Notes under the pieces: model-generated
Told to the model about the DNA's origin: nothing
The model's input: only the letters and a program-made list of their open reading frames with translations
The model's database searches: none
Shown here: piece by piece, positions 4,849 to 12,334 of the stretch
How the letters are laid out: the number at the start of each line of letters is the position of its first letter
Position numbering within the stretch: the stretch's first letter is position 1
Assembly (NCBI GenBank): GCA_031281925.1
Contig: JAITES010000115.1
Location: 1 to 14,405, forward strand
Source of the DNA: Treponema sp.
GTDB taxonomy: Bacteria; Spirochaetota; Spirochaetia; Treponematales; Breznakiellaceae
Length of the DNA stretch: 14,405 nt
Direction of reading: 5' to 3'
Translations under genes and position numbers: made by a program

Positions 4849-6418
4849 AGTCCGTTACTTCCTCAACAAGGCTTCTGAACTCCTCCTGTTTTTCCTTTGA
4901 CAGTATCTGTGCGCCATAGAGGGCTTCTTCAAACAAGGCCCCGCAGCGGATGATGGAATTTTGGATGCCGGTATCAAGTGAATCACAGGCCGGCGGAAGG
5001 ACGGATGAAGCCAGTACGCCGCAGTATTCGCCGGGACCGTAATTCGCCTTCCAGATCACCTGCCGCACATCCGTTCCCCAGACAATAAGACGCGCAAAAA
5101 GGGTAACATTCTTCTTCATCTCTTTCCGCTTTGCCGGAGACCATGCGGAGATGAGATCTTCGGAAAGCCGGCGGATTCTTTCCCTGTCGGGAGGCAGGGA
5201 AACGGAAGCCTCGCCGTTTCTGATAAAGTACAGGAAGGAGCGTATTCCCTCTTTTATGCTGCGGAACCAGAAGGTAAAAAGTATGGAGAGGCGTTTGCCC
5301 AGGGAAAATCCGCCGGGAAGACTGCGGTCAAAGAGGGGCTTTACCATGAATCCGGCAAAGAGCAGAATTATTATTGCGATGGCAAGATACTTAAGATAAT
5401 CCCAAAAGGGCCAGGGTTCGCTGTTCTGCGCCAGTTCCAGCAATTCGGGCGGCAGGACGGGCATAAAAATACCATCGTTCGTTTCAGGGATCGGCGGCGG
5501 AAGCGTCTGCTCAGGGCCCTTCCAACGGGGGAGAAGGCTCAGGAGCCATGCAAAAAATCTGCCGATGAGGGCCCAGGGAAGAATATTCTTCCCCAATGAA
5601 AACAACAGGGCCAGAACACCCGCACAAACGGTAAAAAAACCCATGGCGGCAATGCGTTTTGCCCTCTCCGCCTCCGGAAGGCTGATTCCTTCCCCCGCAT
5701 AGTATTGCTCACTGCGGAAAAGTCCCAGGAGGGCAAAGATAAAAACAGCGGCGAAAAGAAAAAATACCACAAAGGCAAAAAGGGGGAAGGGAAGGGCTAT
5801 TCCCAACGCGGAACAAATAAGCGAAAGTATTACTGCAACAATCAGTTCCGCTGCATAGATCTGCATGAGTTTTCCGGTATGGAGATCCGCCTCGGAAACA
5901 AGGCTTGCGTCTTCGTGCAGTATCCGTACCAGTTCATCTCCGGAATGTTCCCCGGTTAATTCTTCAAAGCGTTCACGGGAAACAAAGATACTGCGGATAT
6001 AAATAACAAAAGGCCATGTGTAAAGGGCTGTAAGGGCGGCAAGAATGTTTCCTGCCCCCGGAAAAAAACGCCTGATAAACGGAACATGAATCCTGAAAGG
6101 CGAAGAAAAAATATAGGCGCTAACAATGATAATGACAAGACCGCGCAGATCGGAGGCAAAATTGTTTCCCGGCATAAAAACCCGGTCTGTGGAGGCTGAT
6201 ACGGGCCTGTTCTTCATCATGACAAGGTAGACCAGGGCCGCAAGTCCGCATGCGAGGCCCGGAAAAAAGATGAACCCAAAGGGCAGGGGAAAGAGTCCGA
6301 GAAGGCTTTCCGGAATCCTCCAGAAGAGGGGAAGGATGGCAAAAAGGCCCGACAGGGGCAGGTATACCGAAACAAAGCCGTAAAAGGGGTTGCCCAGAGC
6401 GAATTTAGATGACGGCGT
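4823..6418 (-). CDS. Polytopic membrane protein of the MoxR-DUF58 cluster, DUF4129-like C-terminus; probable non-standard start
   Basis: The frame is open from 6430 to the stop at 4823. The first ATG is at 6220, but the 66 codons before it (6418-6221) encode convincing membrane sequence (GFVSVYLPLSGLFAILPLF..., then PLPFGFIFFPGLACGLAALV), so the gene almost surely begins upstream. No ATG, GTG or TTG exists there; ACG at 6418 lies 6 nt after AGGAGG, ideal spacing. The protein has about eight hydrophobic segments, a Pro-rich loop, a further helix (KYLAIAIIILLFAGFMV) and a cytoplasmic tail. The tail segment LFARLIVWGTDVRQ...GPGEYCGVLASSVLP resembles DUF4129 domains, which usually accompany MoxR and DUF58 genes. 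It overlaps the end of the DUF58 gene, so translation is probably coupled. Exact function unknown; a membrane partner of the MoxR ATPase is the inference. Confidence 0.75.
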   Translation of the reverse strand, partial: TPSSKFALGNPFYGFVSVYLPLSGLFAILPLFWRIPESLLGLFPLPFGFIFFPGLACGLAALVYLVMMKNRPVSASTDRVFMPGNNFASDLRGLVIIIVSAYIFSSPFRIHVPFIRRFFPGAGNILAALTALYTWPFVIYIRSIFVSRERFEELTGEHSGDELVRILHEDASLVSEADLHTGKLMQIYAAELIVAVILSLICSALGIALPFPLFAFVVFFLFAAVFIFALLGLFRSEQYYAGEGISLPEAERAKRIAAMGFFTVCAGVLALLFSLGKNILPWALIGRFFAWLLSLLPRWKGPEQTLPPPIPETNDGIFMPVLPPELLELAQNSEPWPFWDYLKYLAIAIIILLFAGFMVKPLFDRSLPGGFSLGKRLSILFTFWFRSIKEGIRSFLYFIRNGEASVSLPPDRERIRRLSEDLISAWSPAKRKEMKKNVTLFARLIVWGTDVRQVIWKANYGPGEYCGVLASSVLPPACDSLDTGIQNSIIRCGALFEEALYGAQILSKEKQEEFRSLVEEVTDSNLCIFPQ

Positions 6419-7679
6419 AACCTGCCTCCTTCATCTGGTAACGGCGGACATTCCCCGGCATTGATTCTTCCAGAGCCTTTTCGTCCAGTATCAGGTATTC
6501 CGGAAAAAGATGACTGCGTTTAAGATTGTCAAGGACTGCATACTCCTCCCGGCTGCGTTCGGGGCCCACATAAAAAAGCCGGGTACCGTAGGGGAGCCGT
6601 TTCCCCTCTTTCAGCATCATTTGTACGCTCATTCTGATTTGCTGCGAAGGGTACATATCCGCTGACACGCTTTCGCTCGGGAGATCCGGGGCGGAATGTT
6701 CCGGAGGAGCTTCACGGGGGCGTGTGATTGCCGCAAGCCGTTCCAGAATGGGGATGAGGGTACGGGCCCGGGGAGGGATAAAGGTAAGCGGCGTCCTGGC
6801 CTGAGGATGGTAAAGAATGATGCCCAGTTCCTGTCTGTCCCGGTTGGCCATAAGGCATAGTGCCGCGGCTCCTTCGATGGATCTTTCAAAGTAGAATTCA
6901 CGTTTACGGAGCCCGTATTCGTATGGATCAAGATTCAGAAAAATTACCATGGGAGAGGCAATGGCCGCCTCATACTCGTTCACCAGTATCACAGTATCCC
7001 CGCCGGCGCCTGTAAGCGCGGCGCTGGCCTTCCAGTTGATCCGCCGTAGTTCGTCTCCGATGCGGTACTCACGGAGGGAACGCCGCCGGGTAAGGTCTTC
7101 ATAGAGGGGATTGCCGGTAATCATGTTTCCCAGGGGAAGGCCGCCGGGTGTCTTTACTGCAATCTGTCCCGGCGAAGGATAAACCACAAGCCTTGAAGTT
7201 TCCCGTGCATGTGCACGGAACGGGAAGAGCCCCAGGGGATCGCTTCCCCGGATAAGGGCCGGGCCCAGAGTATGAATGCCCCGGCTTGAACAGTATGCCT
7301 GCCAGGGAATAAAGATCCGGGAACGGCCCCGGAGACTGAGAAGGCTGCGGTTCTGCCGGAACACCGCTATGTCTCCGGGGGAATCTCCGGCTGCCAGCAT
7401 AAAGGCAGGGAGCCGGCCATGATTTTCAACCGTCAGTTCCGCCTGTGCCCATTCGCCCCGGAAACGCCTGAGATCCCTGTCCCTGCGGAGAAGGCGGATA
7501 TTGCGTATCAGGTATTCACTGTAAAAACGGGAGCCAAGCAGGAGGAGGAGCAGAAACAGCGCCGCAAAACGGAGCAGGTAAAACGGTGCAAAGAGATAGA
7601 GGAGAAGAAGGGGAAGCACAAAGAAAAACGCCGTACCGCTGATATGAACGTCCGCCCAGTCCTGCCGTCCCTTCAGCAT
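6405..7679 (-). CDS. DUF58 domain membrane protein
   Basis: A 424-residue protein with two N-terminal transmembrane helices (about 13-30 and 32-50) and a soluble remainder. Landmarks are the DPLGLF segment (147-152), seen in many DUF58 proteins, and the signature LREYRIGDELRRINWKASA (202-220), which matches the DUF58 pattern 'R.Y..GD..R.I.WKASA'. DUF58 proteins have a divergent von Willebrand A-type fold and occur next to MoxR ATPases; biochemical roles are poorly defined and mostly concern envelope or complex assembly. The start ATG overlaps the MoxR stop codon (TAATG), a sign of translational coupling. The 3' end contains the AAGGAGG that serves as ribosome binding site for the next gene. 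Confidence 0.92.
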   Translation of the reverse strand: MLKGRQDWADVHISGTAFFFVLPLLLLYLFAPFYLLRFAALFLLLLLLGSRFYSEYLIRNIRLLRRDRDLRRFRGEWAQAELTVENHGRLPAFMLAAGDSPGDIAVFRQNRSLLSLRGRSRIFIPWQAYCSSRGIHTLGPALIRGSDPLGLFPFRAHARETSRLVVYPSPGQIAVKTPGGLPLGNMITGNPLYEDLTRRRSLREYRIGDELRRINWKASAALTGAGGDTVILVNEYEAAIASPMVIFLNLDPYEYGLRKREFYFERSIEGAAALCLMANRDRQELGIILYHPQARTPLTFIPPRARTLIPILERLAAITRPREAPPEHSAPDLPSESVSADMYPSQQIRMSVQMMLKEGKRLPYGTRLFYVGPERSREEYAVLDNLKRSHLFPEYLILDEKALEESMPGNVRRYQMKEAGYAVI

Positions 7680-8644
7680 TAACGCCGCTCCGGCACCGAC
7701 CGGTACTCCGGCACCGGTTTCTTTTCGAGAATGCCTTCAATGATTCTGTCAGGATCAATGCCCCGGACAAAGGCCTCGGAAGAGAGCAGCATGCGCTGGC
7801 GGAATACAGGCCCTGCCATCTGCTTTATGTCTTCCGGTGTAACATAATCCCTGCCGCGGATTGCCGCGAGAGCCTGCGCACTCCGGTAGAGGGCAAGACT
7901 CCCCCGTGGGGAAACCCCTACACGCAGGCTTGATTCTTCCCGTGTGGCGGCAACAAGCGAGAGAAGATAGGACTTTATGGCCGCATCGACATGTATTTGG
8001 GTTACCCTTTCCTGCAGCGGGGCAATTTCATCAAGAGCGGCAACCACCCCAAGATCCGTTACCGGGTGGCTCAGGCGGCGCTGGTTTTCCAGCATGGCCG
8101 ATTCGGACTTTTCGTCCGGGTAGCCGATGGACAGGGAGAGCAGGAAGCGGTCTTTCTGGGCTTCGGGCAGGGGAAAGGTTCCCTCAAACTCCACCGGGTT
8201 TTCGGTAGCCAGCACAAAAAACGGTTCGGGCAGGGCGATGCGTTTACCTTCAACGGAGATCTGGCCTTCCGCCATGGCTTCAAGCAGCGCGGACTGGGAA
8301 CGGGGTGTTGCCCGGTTAATCTCGTCCACCAGCACAAACTGATTCGCTACAGGCCCCGGACGGAATTCAAAAACCTCCTCTCCCTGCCGCCACACCGAAA
8401 CGCCCAGAATGTCCGCGGGCAGAAGATCCGGGGTACACTGGATCCGGGCAAAGGAAAGCCCTACGCTGGCGGCAAAGGCACGGGCAAGGATCGTCTTGCC
8501 TGTACCCGGCACATCCTCCAGAAGCACATGGCCCCGTGCCAGAAAAGCCGCAATCAGCATCTCGACAACTTCAGTCTTTCCCAAAAAGACCCGTTCTACA
8601 TTCTCCCTGACCCGGCGGGCAAAACCTTCAATTGATTCATTCAT
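7679..8644 (-). CDS. MoxR-family AAA+ ATPase
   Basis: A 321-residue AAA+ ATPase. Walker A is DVPGTGKT (44-51), Walker B is LVDEIN (105-110), followed by RATPRSQSALLEAM (111-124). Sensor 1 is ATENP (146-150) and the arginine-finger segment is EAQKDRF (161-167). A C-terminal lid follows (GVSPRGSLALYRSAQALA...DYVTPEDI). MoxR proteins act as chaperones that remodel or load cofactors into partner proteins, usually encoded beside them with DUF58 and vWA genes. Here only the DUF58 and DUF4129-like partners are present; no classic vWA (BatA/BatB) gene follows. GGAGGGAG lies just upstream of the ATG, fixing the start. The gene lies 35 bp after glyA on the same strand, with a copy of the dispersed repeat in the gap. 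Confidence 0.95.
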   Translation of the reverse strand: MNESIEGFARRVRENVERVFLGKTEVVEMLIAAFLARGHVLLEDVPGTGKTILARAFAASVGLSFARIQCTPDLLPADILGVSVWRQGEEVFEFRPGPVANQFVLVDEINRATPRSQSALLEAMAEGQISVEGKRIALPEPFFVLATENPVEFEGTFPLPEAQKDRFLLSLSIGYPDEKSESAMLENQRRLSHPVTDLGVVAALDEIAPLQERVTQIHVDAAIKSYLLSLVAATREESSLRVGVSPRGSLALYRSAQALAAIRGRDYVTPEDIKQMAGPVFRQRMLLSSEAFVRGIDPDRIIEGILEKKPVPEYRSVPERR

Positions 8645-8664
8645 ATCTCCCTCCGGTCAACGAG

Positions 8665-8679
8665 CATTATGGACAGACT
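8665..8679 (-). repeat. Second copy of the dispersed 15-bp motif, between glyA and moxR
   Basis: CATTATGGACAGACT is identical to 3243-3257 and, read leftward, is AGTCTGTCCATAATG. It begins directly after the glyA stop codon (TAG, 8682-8680) and sits before the ribosome binding site of the MoxR gene. Unlike the copy near 3240, no second arm is seen here. Confidence 0.65.
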
Positions 8680-10227
8680 CTAATTATCGCCATCCCCGGA
8701 GGAATGTTCCGCAAAAGCCTCTTTCAACAATTCAAGATCCAGCTCGGGGTATACCGGGAAACGGTCAAGCAGTTTTTTTACACGTCCAATGGCATCGGCT
8801 TTGACCTTTTCATCAACCGTATATTTGGCCCTGCTCTTTTTGCCGGGGTCTTTCGGATCCGGCGCAGGCTGTGTCCCTTTAAGCACCAGACAGATGATGG
8901 CGCCCAATTCTTCCATTTCGGCTCTGCCCATGCCCAGCGTGGTGGTGGCCGCAGTCCCTATGCGGAGGCCGGCCGTGTACCAGGGGCCGTTGGGATCAAA
9001 GGGCAGCGCGTTACGGTTCAGGGTGATATGACATTCGTGGAGCGCACTTTCCGCCTGACGTCCGGTTATGCCCAGTTTGGCAACATTCACCAGGAAGAGA
9101 TGGTTATCCGTTCCGCCGGTCAAAACTTCTATGCCTTCCTTCGCGCAGGAGGCGGCAAGGATCTGACTGTTTTCCACAACTTTGGCGGCATAGGAACGGA
9201 ACTCCGGTCTTGAGGCTTCCCGGAAAGCAATGGCCTTGGCCGCAATGACATGGGGCAGGGGCCCGCCCATGGTAAGGGGACAGCCCTTGTCCAGGGCTTC
9301 GGCAAATTCCTTTGTAGAAAGCACCAGGCCTGCCCGCGGCCCGCGGAGAGTCTTGTGTGTAGTACTGGTTACCACATGGGCCCAGGGGACAGGATCGTAT
9401 TCACCGCTAAAGACCTTCCCCGCAACAAGGCCGGCAAAATGGGCCATGTCCACCATGAACACGGAGCCCGCCCTGTCGGCAATCTGACGCATCCGCTTAA
9501 AGTCGATCTTCCGGGGATATGCCGAATAACCTGCCAGAAGAATGAGCGGTTTAATCTCCAGCGCCATCTTTTCAATTTCATCGTAATCCAGAAGGCCTGT
9601 TTCCCTGGATACCGAATAGCCGTAAACATCAAACATGCGGCCGGAAATATTGTGCCTGTAACCGTGGGTCAGGTGGCCGCCTGAATAGTAGTCAAGACCG
9701 AGAAGCTTCTGGTTTCCAAGGGCCGCCTTTAGTTCCTTCCATTGGGCGTCGCCGAGCTTGTAGAGATTCGTCTCGCCGAAGCGTTCCAGGGCCGGCGCTT
9801 CCACCCGGGTGGAGAGAATCGCCCAGTAGGCGAGAATATTGGCATCCGCGCCGCAGTGCGGCTGCACATTGGCATGCTCCGCGCCAAAGAGTTTGCAGGC
9901 TTCTTCAATAGCCAGAGACTCGATGGCATCAACATTTTCGTTCCCTGCATAGAAACGGTGCTGCGGTACTCCTTCGGCATACTTGTCCGTAAGAAGATTC
10001 CCCATGGCAAGCTGCACCGCCATGGAACAGTAGTTTTCACTGGCAATAAGCTTGACCCGTTTCCGCTGGTTTTCCAGTTCCCGGACTATGTAACGGGCCA
10101 CTTCCGGAACCTGGGCCGCGGTTTCGCTGAGATTACAGAGATAAGCCAAAAAAGCAGTATTCACCTTTTCAGGCGGAGTAGATTTAAGGTAAGCGGAAAC
10201 CGCTTTCTGCGCAGGATTCGTATTCAT
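8680..10227 (-). CDS. glyA: Serine hydroxymethyltransferase
   Basis: A 515-residue PLP enzyme that interconverts serine plus tetrahydrofolate and glycine plus 5,10-methylene-tetrahydrofolate in the cytosol. Recognisable motifs: LIASENYCS (60-68), NKYAEG-like DKYAEGVPQHRFYAG (81-95), GGHLTHG (183-189), DMAHFAGLVAG (260-270) and the PLP lysine in STTHKTLRGPRAG (K292). It is about 100 residues longer than the usual 415-420. An insertion of roughly 35-40 residues separates the QPHCGADAN and GGHLTHG motifs (about 140-175), and a charged C-terminal tail follows the core; I recall long GlyA forms from treponemes. The ATG at 10227 is chosen because it lies between the upstream stop codon and the conserved core; the frame continues up to an ATG at 10287 that would overlap the methyltransferase gene. 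No clear ribosome binding site is visible. Confidence 0.95.
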   Translation of the reverse strand: MNTNPAQKAVSAYLKSTPPEKVNTAFLAYLCNLSETAAQVPEVARYIVRELENQRKRVKLIASENYCSMAVQLAMGNLLTDKYAEGVPQHRFYAGNENVDAIESLAIEEACKLFGAEHANVQPHCGADANILAYWAILSTRVEAPALERFGETNLYKLGDAQWKELKAALGNQKLLGLDYYSGGHLTHGYRHNISGRMFDVYGYSVSRETGLLDYDEIEKMALEIKPLILLAGYSAYPRKIDFKRMRQIADRAGSVFMVDMAHFAGLVAGKVFSGEYDPVPWAHVVTSTTHKTLRGPRAGLVLSTKEFAEALDKGCPLTMGGPLPHVIAAKAIAFREASRPEFRSYAAKVVENSQILAASCAKEGIEVLTGGTDNHLFLVNVAKLGITGRQAESALHECHITLNRNALPFDPNGPWYTAGLRIGTAATTTLGMGRAEMEELGAIICLVLKGTQPAPDPKDPGKKSRAKYTVDEKVKADAIGRVKKLLDRFPVYPELDLELLKEAFAEHSSGDGDN

Positions 10228-10259
10228 TATATAAATATGCCACGGATTGAGAGGAAATT

Positions 10260-11252
10260 CTATAGTTTCCAGGGGAGCATCCAGCACAGTTCATGTTTAT
10301 TATGAAAAAGATGCAGCACCCTGCTCCCCGGCAGCGCGGCAAAACGGCGGCTTACGGCAAAGTATTCCCCAAGGCTTTCCCTGTCCCCCTGCCACTTTAT
10401 CGTGCAGACAAAACGGGAACAGAGCCCCGATGCAAGCCACTTTTCAACCCAGTCATAGAGCCTGTCCGGGTAGGAGATAACATCGGAAAAAACCCAATCC
10501 ATGGGGCCTAAATCTTCAGGCTTCATGGTAAATGCGTCATGCCTGATATATTGAACGCGCGGCAAAACGGCAACCCGTTCCTCAAGCGGACTGCGGTCAA
10601 CGGCAACCACCTCCGCGCCAAGCTGAGCCAAAGCCCATGTCCAGCCGCCGGGACTGGCTCCCGCATCAAGGCAGCGTTCCCCGGGCCGGGGCCATTCCCG
10701 AAGCCGCGTAAGGGCTTCCCAAAGTTTGAGGTATGCCCGGCTGGGGGGCCCTTCCCTGTCCTCGACAAAGCTGATGCGTCCTGCGGGAAACGGACTGCTG
10801 CAGGAAGCCGATGCGATAAGGGTATTCTCATCCAAAAGACTGAAGGCGCCCAGCGGAGTTTCCGGAAGCTGCCAGGGAAAGGGACGGGGCTTTGACATCG
10901 AGGCAAGCGGAGGGAGTTTCGACTGGATCAGGACTGCGCGGCGGTATGAGGCAAAGGGAAGGAGCGCCCAGTTACGCTGTATCTCCCGCAGCGCGCCTGA
11001 TGCCTCGGAGATGGAAGAGAAATGCAGCCTGAAAGGTTCAAGCCACTCGTTAAGCTGCCAGAAAATTTCTTTTCCCGGCTCCCGGTATTTTTGATTCGAT
11101 AAACAAGGTATCCCGCCGCCGTCTTCGGCGCTTTGCGCATAGTAAAGATCTCCCCACTGCCCAGAAAGAGAGGAACCCAATTCATATTGAAGGTGATCTT
11201 CAAAACCCTGAACCGCCTGGTAGATCCGGCCATTCAGGTTTTCCCTGTCCAC
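10260..11252 (-). CDS. rlmM: RlmM-like 23S rRNA 2'-O-ribose methyltransferase (FtsJ fold)
   Basis: A 330-residue SAM-dependent methyltransferase. The C-terminal half carries SRAYLKLWEA (171-180), SAM motif I DAGASPGGWTWAL (196-208), an acidic SAM-binding VDRS (218-221), SDV (256-258) and TIKWQGD (284-290), and it ends with HNKHELCWML (317-326). K176, D257, K286 and E321 fit the K-D-K-E catalytic tetrad of FtsJ/RlmM enzymes. The N-terminal half is poorly conserved and would correspond to the THUMP-like RNA-binding part. E. coli RlmM methylates C2498 of 23S rRNA; the same target here is inference. The gene starts 5 bp after the PilZ gene and ends 32 bp before glyA, all leftward, so it is very likely in the same operon. 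Confidence 0.82.
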   Translation of the reverse strand: MDRENLNGRIYQAVQGFEDHLQYELGSSLSGQWGDLYYAQSAEDGGGIPCLSNQKYREPGKEIFWQLNEWLEPFRLHFSSISEASGALREIQRNWALLPFASYRRAVLIQSKLPPLASMSKPRPFPWQLPETPLGAFSLLDENTLIASASCSSPFPAGRISFVEDREGPPSRAYLKLWEALTRLREWPRPGERCLDAGASPGGWTWALAQLGAEVVAVDRSPLEERVAVLPRVQYIRHDAFTMKPEDLGPMDWVFSDVISYPDRLYDWVEKWLASGLCSRFVCTIKWQGDRESLGEYFAVSRRFAALPGSRVLHLFHNKHELCWMLPWKL

Positions 11253-11257
11253 AATCT

Positions 11258-11605
11258 TTATTGCGCCTGTTTCCAGGCGAGATAATCTACATAACGCTGA
11301 AATTGCCTGCCTTTAGGGGAGGCGGTTATGACAAACACAATATCTGTGGAATATCCGGCAGGCCGTATCCATTTAGACTCCACCGAAAGGCTGAAAGGTC
11401 CTATCCCCGAACCGGCTTCCGGTATAACTTCAAGCTGAAAGGCGCTATTGGGCTTGATATCCGTTGCGGTTGTACATTCCACGCAACAGCCCGTCACGGA
11501 AAGATCTTTGAGGAGGTGTTCGCCGTCCATCACGCCGGGGAACCGGACATGAGCGAGGGTACTGTAACGGGGATTTTTTCTTTTTTCAAGCAGGTTATAT
11601 CTCAT
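11258..11605 (-). CDS. PilZ-domain protein, probable c-di-GMP receptor
   Basis: A 115-residue single-domain protein. It has the two PilZ ligand motifs in order: RKNPR (9-13, RxxxR) and DLSVTG (34-39, D/NxSxxG), followed by beta-strands typical of the fold. Such proteins bind cyclic di-GMP and change a partner's activity; the partner is not evident here. It is the first gene of the leftward PilZ-rlmM-glyA run. No Shine-Dalgarno sequence precedes the ATG; the upstream DNA is AT-rich (TATTATTATTATA immediately before it). Confidence 0.85.
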   Translation of the reverse strand: MRYNLLEKRKNPRYSTLAHVRFPGVMDGEHLLKDLSVTGCCVECTTATDIKPNSAFQLEVIPEAGSGIGPFSLSVESKWIRPAGYSTDIVFVITASPKGRQFQRYVDYLAWKQAQ

Positions 11606-11620
11606 TATAATAATAATACG

Positions 11621-11666
11621 ATAATCGGCTTTTTTTGGTCAAGTTTTAACCCGAATATCCGATTAT
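11621..11666. promoter_or_regulatory. Spaced 8-bp inverted repeat between divergent pilZ and cupin-regulator genes
   Basis: ATAATCGG (11621-11628) and CCGATTAT (11659-11666) are exact inverted copies separated by 30 nt. They lie in the 121-bp divergent intergenic region, where leftward candidates (TTGACC-18-TATTAT, or TTGTCA-18-TAAAAC) would serve pilZ. They could be half-sites of a regulator, possibly the adjacent XRE-cupin protein; this is inference. Confidence 0.4.
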
Positions 11667-11696
11667 TGACAATTCTACTCAAAAAAGCCTCAATAT
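11666..11696 (+). promoter_or_regulatory. Candidate promoter of the XRE-cupin/acyl-CoA synthetase operon
   Basis: TTGACA at 11666-11671 is a perfect -35. The best -10 candidates are TCAATA (18-nt spacer) or CAATAT (19-nt spacer), both imperfect. The right arm of the spaced inverted repeat ends on this -35, a suitable place for a repressor. Confidence 0.4.
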
Positions 11697-11726
11697 CATC
11701 AATCGTTATATCAGTATGGAGGAACG

Positions 11727-12314
11727 ATGAACGCCAAACGAACACCCGGCGAACGGATCGCCGAACTCTGCAAGACCTATTCAGTTTCCCGTGAAACCCT
11801 GGCGGAACGGAGCGGACTTTCAATAGAATTGATCCGGCGTATTGAAGAAGAGGGCCACATCCCCGATCTGGCGCCCCTGCTCAAATTGTCCAGAGCCCTT
11901 GGGGTACGTCTGGGGACTCTTCTTGATGATCATGAAGAACTGGGGCCGGTTATTACCCTGCAGGGCCGGGCCGGAGAAGTAAGCCGCTTTATTACCGGTC
12001 TTCCGGGGCAGCCGGGAGAGACTGAAGGGCATCAGGGCCTTACCTTCAAGGCCATGGCCGCGGACAAGGGCGGCCGCCACATGGAACCCTTTATTGTGGA
12101 CATCGAAAGCAGCGCGAAGCAGGACAAATCCAGCCACGAGGGAGAAGAGTTTATCTATGTCCTTTCCGGCAAGATTCATATTGATTACGGTAAGGACAGC
12201 TACGACCTGGAAACAGGAGATTCAATCTACTACGATTCCATTGTCCCCCATCGGGTACTTGCCGGCGGCCCTTCGTCTGCCAAAATCCTGGCCGTGATAT
12301 ATACCCCGGCATAA
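11727..12314 (+). CDS. XRE-family regulator with C-terminal cupin domain
   Basis: A 195-residue protein with two domains. Residues 7-66 are a Cro/C1 helix-turn-helix (ERIAELCKTYSVSRETLAER then SGLSIELIRRIEE and LSRALGVRLGTLL). Residues about 125-192 are a cupin_2 beta-barrel with HEGEEFIYVLSG (137-148), a metal- or ligand-binding pattern, and GDSIYYDSIVPH (164-175). Proteins of this type sense a small molecule through the cupin and regulate neighbouring metabolic genes. GGAGG (11718-11722) sits 4 nt upstream of the ATG. The acyl-CoA synthetase gene begins 20 bp after its stop codon, so it probably senses or controls that pathway; the pairing is common in anaerobic bacteria. Confidence 0.92.
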   Translation: MNAKRTPGERIAELCKTYSVSRETLAERSGLSIELIRRIEEEGHIPDLAPLLKLSRALGVRLGTLLDDHEELGPVITLQGRAGEVSRFITGLPGQPGETEGHQGLTFKAMAADKGGRHMEPFIVDIESSAKQDKSSHEGEEFIYVLSGKIHIDYGKDSYDLETGDSIYYDSIVPHRVLAGGPSSAKILAVIYTPA

Positions 12315-12334
12315 AATGAGGAGAAGGATAAAGA

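Noticed and set aside
8127..8635. Rightward frames opposite the MoxR gene
   Set aside because: Shadows of a gene with intact Walker and sensor motifs; no independent evidence of coding.
10228..10287. Extended GlyA start at ATG 10287
   Set aside because: The added 20 residues overlap the end of the methyltransferase gene and do not resemble GlyA; the ATG at 10227 is the natural start.
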